Assembly (NCBI GenBank): GCA_020724775.1
Contig: DYGG01000020.1
Span: 1 to 46,912, forward strand
DNA: 46,912 nt
Direction of reading: 5' to 3'
Origin: Ignavibacterium sp.
GTDB taxonomy: Bacteria; Zixibacteria; MSB-5A5; GN15; PGXB01
Shown: positions 24,198 through 32,629 of the stretch, piece after piece
Layout of the letters: the number at the start of each line of letters is the position of its first letter
Position numbering within the stretch: the first letter of the stretch is position 1
Made by a program: the position numbers and the translations under genes
The notes under the pieces: model-generated
Seen by the model: the letters and a program-made list of their open reading frames with translations, nothing else
What the model was told of the DNA's origin: nothing
Databases searched by the model: none

Positions 24198-24224
24198 TCG
24201 AAGTATCGCTGGAGACTATTGATT

Positions 24225-24251
24225 CTGCCTCAAAAAGAGCATTTGAGGCAG
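24225..24251. repeat. Perfect 10-bp inverted repeat
   Basis: CTGCCTCAAA (24225-24234) and TTTGAGGCAG (24242-24251) flank a seven-base loop in the 102-base gap between the second methyltransferase and the GND-repeat gene. No T-run follows on the plus strand. It could be an operator, a weak attenuator or chance. Confidence 0.5.
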
Positions 24252-24299
24252 AGAGCGAGAAAAAATGTTATTGCTACCGGCATTGACCGGCTCTTTATT

Positions 24300-26246
24300 A
24301 TGTATATGCGTTTCTTGACATTTCTGTTAATTCTCATGAGCGGTATGGGAGTAACCGTTGCTCAGAATCTGCCCGACACGGTTTATGAACGTCAGGCTCT
24401 GGAAAAACTGATGGCTCTTATGAATCTTCAATTGACCGACCTGACTTTCCGGGACGATTATACCAAGAAAGATTCTTTCCGGCTGGCGACGGTGGCAAAT
24501 TTGATGCGTCAGCCGTACGGCATGATTCATTTCGTTGAGCAGTTCAAAGACACCTGTCGCAATCAGAAGCCGGAGCCGATATTCTCTTTTGCGCTGGAGC
24601 AAATCGGCAAAGAGACCCAGCAGTTTCGCTGGGAGGCGGCCGACCTGTCGCAGGGAGACAGTCTCGACCGGGGGATGAACCTGTTTTATCGCTCGCTGGA
24701 GTTCAATCGGCTTCTGCGCAAGGCGGATAAGTATCTCTACAAGGTTTTTCCGCCGTCGGCCGACTCGGCCTTCGCCTGGCTGACGCCGGAGGAGAAGAGT
24801 TTTTTGATGAAGCAGTTTAAACAACTTCTTCTGGAAGATACCCTTGACCAGTCCCGTTCCCCCCAGCAGATAGATTCCATTCAGGACGCGGAAGAGGAAT
24901 ATATTAAACAGTTTGTAAGGTTTGGCGCAAAGATACGGAAAGATATAATCGTTTCCGCCGGCGTAGCCGCCGCAATAGAACTGCATCGGGAGATAAATCT
25001 TCTGCTGGATGAAATAAAAGCGGGTCATCTGTCGGCGCGAGGCATACTCTCCGACACCGCGGTTCTGCCGCCGCGCACGGGAATCGCTCAGTATCTGGGA
25101 CGGAAAGAAGGCTGGGCAATTGGCGGTCCCGAAGATAATTACTACAAGGGGGATTCCCATTTCATAATCGATTTTGGCGGAAACGACCGGTATGACCTCG
25201 TTTATAATCCCGATAATCCGCACGGGACGATTATTATCGACCTTGCCGGCAATGATATCTATAACGGTCTGACCGATTTTACGGTTGGCTCCGGCGGCAT
25301 GAATGTGGGACTTCTGTTCGATATTAGCGGCGATGATATTTATTCCGGAAAAGACTTTTCGCTGGGGAGCGGCTTTTTCGGATTTGGATTGCTTTATGAC
25401 GCCGCCGGAAATGACCGGTATTACGGCGATACCCATGTTCAAGGAGCGGCGACTTTTGGAATCGGCTCGATTCTTGATTTGGGCGGCAATGACGTCTACT
25501 CTGCGGCTCTCTACGGACAGGGATTCGGAGGACCGGAAGGAGCCGGATTTATCGTTGATTATCTGGGGAATGACAATTATTTGGCGGGGAATAAGTATAA
25601 AGATGTTTTGCGGTATGATGACCATTATCTCTCTTTGTCGCAGGGGTTCGCCTACGGGTTTAGGCCCTATGTCTCAGGCGGTATCGGCGCCATAATTGAC
25701 TACAAAGGGAATGACAATTACGTTTCAGATATTTTCGCCCAGGGAACCAGTTACTGGTGGGCGCTGGGGATGATATATGATTCCAGCGGCAACGACCAGT
25801 ATGTTTCATATCAGTATGCCCAGGGAGCGGCAACTCATATGACACTGGGGATACTGCTCGACCAGAGCGGCAACGATTTCTACCGAGGAAAGGGATTGAT
25901 GCAGGGATGCGGGCATGACTACTCTTGCGCCATAATGCTTGACCGGTATGGCGATGATATCTACCATGCCGTTGACCTCTCGCAGGGGGCGGGCTCGGCG
26001 AACGGTTTTGGCATTATGCTCGATGCTCGGGGGAATGATGCTTATTATGTAATGAAGACGAATAATACCCAGGGATTCGGTGATGCCCGACGGGATTTTG
26101 GTTCTATCGGGCTCTTTCTCGATTTGAGTGGTACCGACAGATATGATGGTAATGGCGGGGAGAACAGATTCTGGCAGACGCCCTCAAAGTGGGGTGGTGG
26201 ACTGGATGAATTCATATTACCCGATTCGGCGGTGAGCGGCTTATGA
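24300..26246 (+). CDS. Secreted GND-x-Y repeat protein (predicted beta-solenoid)
   Basis: 648 residues from the ATG at 24300, chosen because it starts a clean signal peptide (MYMRFLTFLLILMSGMGVTVAQ); the open frame extends to a TTG at 24219 without one. After the signal comes a helical domain of about 220 residues. Next are 12 repeats of about 30 residues built on G-(N/D)-D-x-Y, such as GGNDRYDL, AGNDIYNG, SGDDIYSG, GGNDVYSA, SGNDFYRG and SGTDRYDG, interleaved with glycine-rich G(A/S)G-x-GFG-x-L-D strands. The acidic GND loops could bind calcium. I do not recognise the family; a right-handed beta-solenoid is predicted from periodicity. It overlaps the HEAT-repeat gene by ATGA. Confidence 0.82.
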   Translation: MYMRFLTFLLILMSGMGVTVAQNLPDTVYERQALEKLMALMNLQLTDLTFRDDYTKKDSFRLATVANLMRQPYGMIHFVEQFKDTCRNQKPEPIFSFALEQIGKETQQFRWEAADLSQGDSLDRGMNLFYRSLEFNRLLRKADKYLYKVFPPSADSAFAWLTPEEKSFLMKQFKQLLLEDTLDQSRSPQQIDSIQDAEEEYIKQFVRFGAKIRKDIIVSAGVAAAIELHREINLLLDEIKAGHLSARGILSDTAVLPPRTGIAQYLGRKEGWAIGGPEDNYYKGDSHFIIDFGGNDRYDLVYNPDNPHGTIIIDLAGNDIYNGLTDFTVGSGGMNVGLLFDISGDDIYSGKDFSLGSGFFGFGLLYDAAGNDRYYGDTHVQGAATFGIGSILDLGGNDVYSAALYGQGFGGPEGAGFIVDYLGNDNYLAGNKYKDVLRYDDHYLSLSQGFAYGFRPYVSGGIGAIIDYKGNDNYVSDIFAQGTSYWWALGMIYDSSGNDQYVSYQYAQGAATHMTLGILLDQSGNDFYRGKGLMQGCGHDYSCAIMLDRYGDDIYHAVDLSQGAGSANGFGIMLDARGNDAYYVMKTNNTQGFGDARRDFGSIGLFLDLSGTDRYDGNGGENRFWQTPSKWGGGLDEFILPDSAVSGL

Positions 26247-27187
26247 TGACAGGATACCGGCAGATATTGTTAGGGCTGGCTTTTCTTATAAGCGTCAGCG
26301 CAGAGAACACGTGGAGCCAGGAGTCCCGCTCCTCTGAGATTGACAGGAAAGTCGATTCGCTGTTTGTGCTGGCGTCATCAGGGGAAGTGATGCATCGGGA
26401 CCTGGTGCAGCCGGCGACAGATTCCCTGGCGGCGATGGGGGCAGCGGCAGTGCCGCGTCTGATTGAAATCTATGACACGCAGGATGCGCGGGAACGTCAG
26501 ACCATAAACAATATACTGGTGAAAATCGGCAAGCCGGCGGTACCGTATCTGGTTAATTCGCTGACGCTTGATAATGCCGAGCAGGTGGGGCGGATTTGCG
26601 CCACATTAGGAGAGATTAAAGACACCTCCGCGGTTGAGGGCTTGATAAAGGCGGTAGTGCATGCCGACTGGCGGGTTCGCTCAGAGGCGGTTGGTTCACT
26701 TGGAAAGATAGGCGACTCACGGGGGAACGGGGCGATGACGTATCTTCTTCTGGATACGGTGGGACTGGTGCGGAAATCGGCGGCGGTCGCGGCCGGTGCA
26801 CTGTTATTTGAGCCGACCGTTAAGACTCTGGTAAATATGCTGGCGGATGATTTTTATGGGGCTCGTCTCTGTGCCCTGGAAGCGCTGGTGAAATTCGGCG
26901 CGCATGTGGTGGATGCGATTGCCGACTCGATAAATTCGGAAAGGGGATTGATTGGTAACCTGGGATGCCTGGCGCTGGGAAGAATCGGCGGCGACAGCGC
27001 CGTTGCGGTTCTGGTGGGGCAACTGGACTCGCCGGATTATATTCGCCGGGCGATGGCGGTGGAAGGTATCTTCGAAACCGGCTCCTCTTTCGGCTGCGGA
27101 TTTGTTGAACTTATGAAAGAGCGAGAAACTCATCCGATAGTGCAGCAGTATATTCGCAAGGTTATGGACAAACATGCTGGGCGATAA
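26243..27187 (+). CDS. Exported HEAT-repeat protein
   Basis: 314 residues with an N-terminal signal (YRQILLGLAFLISVSAENTWSQ) and then tandem HEAT/PBS-lyase-type repeats: AAAVPRLIEIYD, KPAVPYLVNSLTLDN, TSAVEGLIKAVVHADWRVRSEAVGSLGKIGDS, and AVAVLVGQLDSPDYIRRAMAVEGIF. Such repeats form a curved superhelix used for protein binding. No catalytic motif is visible. It starts in an ATGA overlap with the GND-repeat gene, so the two are probably exported partners. Its end overlaps the YprB-like gene by 14 bases. Confidence 0.85.
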   Translation: MMTGYRQILLGLAFLISVSAENTWSQESRSSEIDRKVDSLFVLASSGEVMHRDLVQPATDSLAAMGAAAVPRLIEIYDTQDARERQTINNILVKIGKPAVPYLVNSLTLDNAEQVGRICATLGEIKDTSAVEGLIKAVVHADWRVRSEAVGSLGKIGDSRGNGAMTYLLLDTVGLVRKSAAVAAGALLFEPTVKTLVNMLADDFYGARLCALEALVKFGAHVVDAIADSINSERGLIGNLGCLALGRIGGDSAVAVLVGQLDSPDYIRRAMAVEGIFETGSSFGCGFVELMKERETHPIVQQYIRKVMDKHAGR

Positions 27188-28385
27188 ACTCAACCGTTTC
27201 TCCAGGCAGATACAAAGCCAGCCGGATGCCGTCATTTCCAAACCGGGAACCAACCGTTACCGTCACGCGGCGGAATTTTTCGGCGGCGAACTGGTGAGTT
27301 CCGACGGGGGTGTCTTTGTCAGGATTGTTACCGACTTGCCCTCGCTTTTCTCTCACGGGGATTACCGCCTCGCCGAGGTACTTGAGTATTATCCGGTCAT
27401 GAGCGGGGGGAGAATTCTCAATTGCGGCGATAATTCTCTCGATTTGTCGCGGCTGCTATTCTTTGACATGGAAACAACCGGTCTTTCCGGCGGCTCCGGC
27501 ACCGTTCCTTTTCTTATAGGTTTCGGCTCCCTCTCAGCGTCCGGTTTTCAGGTGCGGCAGTACCTTCTGCCGGACTATCCGGATGAAGCGGCGATGCTGG
27601 AAACGGTGCGTCGTGAGATAACCAAGGATTCCATACTGGTCAGTTATAATGGCCGAGCATTCGACCTTCCGATATTTAGCGACCGTCTGGTACTGCATCG
27701 TATTGAGAGAAACCTGCAGTTTGCCGGGCATATTGACCTGCTTCACCCGGTGCGGCGGTTGTACAAGAGACGTCTTCGTGACTGTTCCCTGGGGAATATC
27801 GAAAGAGAGGTTTTAGGATATTTCCGTTTTGATGACATCCCCGGATATCTGGTGCCATCGGTCTATTTCAACTGGCTGGCGAACGGAGAGACAGAAGAGT
27901 TGCGGCGGGTCAATAAGCATAATCTGGACGATATTGTTTCGATGCTGTTTATCATGCATCATGTGGCGCGACTGGCGGAGAATCCGTCGGGACAGATTCA
28001 ATCCAGCGATGACCTTTATTCATTCTGTCGCATCCTGGAGCGATCCGGCGACAGGGAGGGGCTTTATAATTTGATGGAAGCCTCGTTCGAGATGCTTGAG
28101 CAGGAGAATCGGTTTGATATATTATTCTCGCACGCGCTGTCGTATAAGAGAGGGGCCCAGGTGGAAAAAGCCCATACACTCTGGCTAAAAATTGCACAGA
28201 CGGGGGCGCCGGAGGCGTACCCGGCGCGGCTGGAATTAGCCAAATATTACGAGCATCGCCTGAAAGATTTTGCGGGGGCGCTGAAATTCACTCTGGAGGC
28301 AAGGTCTGAGTGCCCCCAAAGTCCCCGTCATCGGGAGGCAATAGAAAAGCGGATAAACCGTCTCCACCGCAAACTCTCCGGCTAA
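27174..28385 (+). CDS. YprB-like RNase H-fold 3'-5' exonuclease with TPR tail
   Basis: 403 residues. The central domain (about 93-260) has a DnaQ/RNase H-like nuclease pattern: FFDMETTGL with D98 and E100 (Exo I), SYNGRAFDLPIF with D164 (Exo II), and KHNLDDIVSM with H249 and D252/D253 (Exo III). This matches YprB (RNase_H_2) proteins, presumed nucleic-acid exonucleases. The C-terminal 140 residues are helical, with TPR-like units (YKRGAQVEKAHTLWLKIAQ and YEHRLKDFAGALKFTLEA). No signal peptide is present, so it is cytoplasmic despite following two exported proteins. Confidence 0.87.
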   Translation: MLGDKLNRFSRQIQSQPDAVISKPGTNRYRHAAEFFGGELVSSDGGVFVRIVTDLPSLFSHGDYRLAEVLEYYPVMSGGRILNCGDNSLDLSRLLFFDMETTGLSGGSGTVPFLIGFGSLSASGFQVRQYLLPDYPDEAAMLETVRREITKDSILVSYNGRAFDLPIFSDRLVLHRIERNLQFAGHIDLLHPVRRLYKRRLRDCSLGNIEREVLGYFRFDDIPGYLVPSVYFNWLANGETEELRRVNKHNLDDIVSMLFIMHHVARLAENPSGQIQSSDDLYSFCRILERSGDREGLYNLMEASFEMLEQENRFDILFSHALSYKRGAQVEKAHTLWLKIAQTGAPEAYPARLELAKYYEHRLKDFAGALKFTLEARSECPQSPRHREAIEKRINRLHRKLSG

Positions 28386-28423
28386 TATCCTTCTAAAAAA
28401 AACCGTTCTCGGGTCGATAATAA

Positions 28424-28452
28424 GGTCATATGGCGGTTAGGAGCATATGACC
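28424..28452 (+). promoter_or_regulatory. Inverted repeat enclosing the HDOD start site
   Basis: GGTCATATG (28424-28432) and CATATGACC (28444-28452) are exact inverted copies around an 11-base loop. The loop carries the TTAGGAG ribosome-binding site, and the right arm contains the ATG (28447) of the HDOD gene. In RNA it would sequester the start codon in a stem. An operator or chance are alternatives. Confidence 0.45.
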
Positions 28453-29760
28453 CAGGAAATCTTTTACAAGATACTCAACGACCATAAAGAACTCTCGTCG
28501 CTTCCGCAGGTTCTAATGGAAGTGATACGGGTCTCCTGCGAGCAGGATTCCTCCGCCAACGACATTGCCATCATCATCATGAAAGACCCGGCCCTGACGG
28601 CGAAGATTCTTCGGGTCGTCAATTCCCCCTTCTACGGACAGATACGGAAAATTACTACCGTCAATCAGGCGGTGGTGACGCTGGGGATGAGAACGGTGAC
28701 GGCGGTGGCGCTATCGGCATCGATTTACGATAAGATGAACAAGGTCGATTCCTCGATTGACCGGAAGCGCTTCTGGCGTCATTCGCTGGAGGTCGCCATT
28801 GCGGCGCGCCTGATTGCCGAGACCGTAAAATATGAGCCGGCCGAAGAGGCCTTTGTCGCCGGGTTATTGCACGAAATTGGGACGTTGGTTCTGGAAGCGT
28901 CATACCCGGCCGATTTTCGACGAGTCTGGAAATTGATTGAGATGGGGGAAAACCAGACAGCGGTCGAAGAGCGGACCTGGGGCACCAATCATGCCCGGGT
29001 GGGGCAGTTTCTTCTGGACCAGTGGGGAATACCGAAGAATATCGGGGAAGCGGTGGGGAATCATCATACAGTGATAGACCACGGCAACAAACTTCCGGAG
29101 CATCAATTATCACAGATAATCAACTTAGCCAATCAATTATCCAAGTTTCGGGTTTACAATATGCCGCCGCCGGAATCGGCGCAACTGGAGAATCGGGATG
29201 TAATTGCGGCCAATCTGGAACTGAGCAATGCCGCTATCGCCAAGATTGAAGAGCATCTGATAAGCGAGATAATCAAGGAATCGAATTATCTCGAAATTGA
29301 GATAGGGAGTGTGGAAGAGATTCTGGTTGACGCCAATCGGCTTCTATATAAACAGTTTCTGATGGTGGAAAATCTGCTGCGGGAAAACCGGATAATGCAG
29401 CAGCAGATAGCGCGCGACCAGATGAAGAAAGCGGCCCTGGAATCGCTCAAGGCGATCGCCACGACCTTCAGCCATTATATCAACAACGCCACCGCCGCCA
29501 TTCTGGGACGGGCGCAGTTGATGGAACTGGCGATTACCAAGGGGGAGATAATCGACCAGAAAGGAATCGCGGCGCTCTCCGCCGGAACAATCGTGGACGC
29601 CGTCGAGACAATCTCCACCATTCTGGAAGAACTCAAGAAAATGACCGCTTTCGAGACCACCCTTTATCATGACGACACCTATATTCTTGATGTCGAGTCG
29701 AAAATCCGCGAGAAACTGGACAATCTGAACCGCACCCGGGTGCCGGCCGGAATTAATTAA
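28447..29760 (+). CDS. HDOD-domain signalling protein with C-terminal histidine-kinase-like H-box
   Basis: 437 residues, cytoplasmic. Residues about 12-210 form an HDOD domain: LPQVLMEVIRVSCEQDSSANDIAIIIMKDPALTAKILRVVNSPFYG, GMRTVTAVALS, AGLLHEIGTLV and NHARVGQFLLDQWGIP. A linker of about 100 residues with coiled-coil character (YKQFLMVENLLRENRIMQQQIARDQMKK) leads to LESLKAIATTFSHYINNATAAILGRAQLM. This matches the dimerisation/phosphotransfer helix of histidine kinases, with H343 in the H-box position. The protein ends about 70 residues later, with no N, G1 or G2 ATPase boxes. It therefore cannot autophosphorylate and may be a receiver of phosphate or only a dimeriser. Confidence 0.87.
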   Translation: MTQEIFYKILNDHKELSSLPQVLMEVIRVSCEQDSSANDIAIIIMKDPALTAKILRVVNSPFYGQIRKITTVNQAVVTLGMRTVTAVALSASIYDKMNKVDSSIDRKRFWRHSLEVAIAARLIAETVKYEPAEEAFVAGLLHEIGTLVLEASYPADFRRVWKLIEMGENQTAVEERTWGTNHARVGQFLLDQWGIPKNIGEAVGNHHTVIDHGNKLPEHQLSQIINLANQLSKFRVYNMPPPESAQLENRDVIAANLELSNAAIAKIEEHLISEIIKESNYLEIEIGSVEEILVDANRLLYKQFLMVENLLRENRIMQQQIARDQMKKAALESLKAIATTFSHYINNATAAILGRAQLMELAITKGEIIDQKGIAALSAGTIVDAVETISTILEELKKMTAFETTLYHDDTYILDVESKIREKLDNLNRTRVPAGIN

Positions 29761-29824
29761 TCACATTGACAATTTAAAGCAGGAACCGCCTTCCCGTGAA
29801 TAGGGAGGGGCCCTATCGTTTATC

Positions 29825-32236
29825 TTAGATATTCCACCAGTAATTGGCTTTTATCAGGAAAGTATTTACCTGGGGAGTGCGAAAGAGGACTTTAAGGTCG
29901 CGGTTGAAGCGGAAATTATTGATATCACTGTCGTAGCCGTCGCGGGCATGGGTCCAGACGACAAAGACCGCCGAACCGGGGCGGTACTCCCAGCGCAGCA
30001 CCAGATTGACGTTGAGTGATTTGTAGTTGAAATCATTGCGGGCGAAATCTATGGCATAGGAAGCGCTTAATTCTTCGAATCGCTCCGGCGAGGTCAGTTT
30101 CATGAAGCGCTCATAGTCACCGGCAGAAAAGTAAAACTGCGTATAGGACTGGATGGTCAGGTCGCGGGTAAAAGTATAGGTGCTGCGAAGAGTGATACTC
30201 AATTCATCATGTTCGAGATGCCCAAAAACGGGCCAGTTATCCTCTCCGGTACCGACCCAGAAATGGCGGTCACGGGAACTTTCGTAGCCGCCGCCCAGCG
30301 AAAATTCCAGCATGGAAACGGGACGGTAATCGAGCCAGAATTCATAAACACTCCACCTTCCGCTGCGACCGGTACCCCAGATATGGGTCAACTCAAAGAA
30401 ATACCTCTCAGCATGGTTGGTATTCATTCCAATCCAGTAATCCTGACCGCGCGGTTTCAACCAGAGACCGTTGCGACGGGTTTCCAGGTCATCGTATTGA
30501 CGGTCGTCAGTAGAGGCGCCGCTGTACAGCCACCAGCCGTTGGTAAAACCGACATTGCCATTAAACTCCCGTCCGGTATAGATGCGGAAGCCATCCATAT
30601 TCTTATTATGATAGAAGGTGGTGTTAAATCGGAGATATCGGATAAAAGAGAATTTCTTATTGCTGCGCAGATGAATCCAGAATGACCGTCCCCGGGCGGA
30701 ATTGCGGTTGAGATAACCGAGGCGATTCCAGTCCACCCGGCGGTCATAATAGTCAGCCATAACATTGCCGCGGATAACCCGCCCGCCAACTTTTTCGATC
30801 ATCGTGTGCCAGGCGTAACCGCCGGTACCGGGTCCGTTGTTAGTGGCGGCTAAGGTACCGGCCCCAAAATAGTCGTTATTAAGAAAATAGACTCGTCCGT
30901 CGGCGGCGGCGGTGTAGGCGTCGGGACGGTCTTTCTGATTGGCGCTGGTAAACATGCCGCCGATATAGGACAATCCGCCGATATCCTGCTTTAGACGGGC
31001 GACCGTGTAGTTGGCAAGCGGCTCCACGACCGCTTCCTCGGTCGTGGAGGCGGCTACCGGCATATATTTGGTCTTTTCTTCCTGGGTGGTGGCGTTGAGC
31101 AGACCGATAGAAGTGCCGCTTCCGGTTTTGCCGGTCACTTTGAGAGCGCTGAGGATAGTGGTATTGCGCGGGTAATCGACATAATAGGCGGCGCTATCGA
31201 TATTGCCGCGCGGCGGGCGGCCGATACGGCGCGAATAAAAGAGGTTAAAGGCGGGGAGACGAAAAATATCGGAGCCTTCGAGGAAGAACGGTCTTTTTTC
31301 CTCGAACTGAGTTTCATAAGTGCCGAGGTTGATAATCGCTTCATCGGCTTCGACCTGCCCGAAGTCGGGGTTGATGGTGGCATCAAGAGTAAGCGCCGAG
31401 GTCAGTCCCATTTTCAGATCGCCGCCGATATTGGAGACAAAGTCCCGGCCGTTTGAATTTCCGAGACTTTTCGGCTCGGTAATGCCGTAAGAGACAAAGT
31501 AAGGAAGAGTCTCAAGCCGTCCCGGCGGCTCAATACTTTTTATTGCGGTAAGATGACCATAGCGGCTGACACCGACGGCCTCATGACTCGGCACAAACTG
31601 CCAGCGGTTGTCTTCCTTGTTGCGCGGCAGGTGGCGCGACAAATTCAGCCCCCAAACATATTCATTAACCCTGGAAAAGCGAAGCGCCGAGTATGGGATT
31701 TTGAATTCAGCCGTCCATCCCCAGTCGAAGGATTTCACATCGGCGGTCCAGACCGCATCCCAACTATCGTCATCCTGGTCGTTGTTATACAGGAAAATGT
31801 CAGAGAGAACGCCGCTTACATTGACGGCAAAATAGTAGGCAGTGCGATGGTCGTGATGGGAGTCGATACGAACGGCGACCTTGTCCGATTCTGTGAATCG
31901 GTCACGGCGAGTCAGTTGCCGGACGATTTTTTCCGGGTTTCGGTCATAACACCAGAAGCCGACATAAAGGGCTTCATCATCGTACAGGATTTTCACCAGG
32001 GTTGATTCGGTCGCCGGTGCCCCTTCCTCCGGTTCTGTCTGCCGGAAGCCGGTAATCGGTTCTGCCTGACTCCAGGAAGGCTCATCCAGTAGACCATTTA
32101 TATCGATATTTCCGTCCGCGCGAAAGGCATAAGCGGTTTTGACTGTGTCAGCCTGCACCTGCGCCAGAGAGGACGATGCCGAAAAAGAGAATGTGATAAG
32201 CGCGAATAAAGTTAGACCGGGCGTGCAAATTCTCAA
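29825..32236 (-). CDS. DUF5916 outer-membrane protein with N-terminal CBM9-like domain
   Basis: 803 residues. A signal peptide (RICTPGLTLFALITFSFSASSSLAQ) is followed by a CBM9-like beta-sandwich (about 38-220: DGNIDINGLLDEPSWSQAEPITGF, YDDEALYVGFWCYD, WTAEFKIPYSALRFS). Next is a DUF5916 domain (NLSRHLPRNKEDNRWQF, ATINPDFGQVEADEAIINL, EEKRPFFLEGSDIF), then many amphipathic strands up to the end, fitting an outer-membrane barrel. The family function is unclear, possibly polysaccharide or protein processing. The start is TTG at 32236, decided by GGAGGAG six bases upstream. It is a single-gene unit, convergent with the HDOD gene 64 bases away. Confidence 0.88.
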   Translation of the reverse strand: MRICTPGLTLFALITFSFSASSSLAQVQADTVKTAYAFRADGNIDINGLLDEPSWSQAEPITGFRQTEPEEGAPATESTLVKILYDDEALYVGFWCYDRNPEKIVRQLTRRDRFTESDKVAVRIDSHHDHRTAYYFAVNVSGVLSDIFLYNNDQDDDSWDAVWTADVKSFDWGWTAEFKIPYSALRFSRVNEYVWGLNLSRHLPRNKEDNRWQFVPSHEAVGVSRYGHLTAIKSIEPPGRLETLPYFVSYGITEPKSLGNSNGRDFVSNIGGDLKMGLTSALTLDATINPDFGQVEADEAIINLGTYETQFEEKRPFFLEGSDIFRLPAFNLFYSRRIGRPPRGNIDSAAYYVDYPRNTTILSALKVTGKTGSGTSIGLLNATTQEEKTKYMPVAASTTEEAVVEPLANYTVARLKQDIGGLSYIGGMFTSANQKDRPDAYTAAADGRVYFLNNDYFGAGTLAATNNGPGTGGYAWHTMIEKVGGRVIRGNVMADYYDRRVDWNRLGYLNRNSARGRSFWIHLRSNKKFSFIRYLRFNTTFYHNKNMDGFRIYTGREFNGNVGFTNGWWLYSGASTDDRQYDDLETRRNGLWLKPRGQDYWIGMNTNHAERYFFELTHIWGTGRSGRWSVYEFWLDYRPVSMLEFSLGGGYESSRDRHFWVGTGEDNWPVFGHLEHDELSITLRSTYTFTRDLTIQSYTQFYFSAGDYERFMKLTSPERFEELSASYAIDFARNDFNYKSLNVNLVLRWEYRPGSAVFVVWTHARDGYDSDINNFRFNRDLKVLFRTPQVNTFLIKANYWWNI

Positions 32237-32629
32237 GCAACTCCTCCAATGAGTTTTCGGGGGGCGATTTCCTATTTAGTTACGGAAATTTCCGAAGATG
32301 GTTGCGGAGTAATAATTGACGGGAGGGGTAAGATTTGTTATATTGTATGATAGGGTAACCAGGGGATGCTCAACCTCACATGACTTGCCGCCAGAGGACC
32401 TGAAATTTCGTTTTTATGAAACTGATTGCTTATCTTGAAGACTTGGTGAAAGCAATCTGGCATAAGGTTCAGAACGGAATAAGATAGACAAGGATAACTG
32501 ATTTATTCACAAACGGTTGCGCATAGGTTTCCGGAGCGGGAAACATATTCGATTGAAGAATGAATTTACGGCTGACGGCATACCGATTGCGCTGTACCTG
32601 AGGCGGATTAATACCTTTTGTAAGATAGT
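32237..32629. other. Intergenic region between divergent genes
   Basis: 393 bases between the DUF5916 gene (minus) and the large secreted-protein gene (plus). It contains the promoter candidate at 32316-32344 and a weaker one near 32589-32616 (TTGCGC, 16 bases, TAATAC). No coding frame or strong hairpin is supported. Confidence 0.5.
32316..32344 (+). promoter_or_regulatory. Sigma-70-type promoter candidate
   Basis: TTGACG (32316-32321), a 17-base spacer and TATATT (32339-32344). If used it would give a leader of about 280 bases before the secreted-protein ATG at 32630, so a small RNA or a long 5' UTR are both possible. Confidence 0.4.

Noticed and set aside
24327-25625. 432-codon open frame on the minus strand opposite the GND-repeat gene
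   Set aside because: It lies wholly inside a well-supported gene with a signal peptide and 12 repeats. The antisense frame is open because the repeats avoid the relevant codons; its translation has no recognisable domain.
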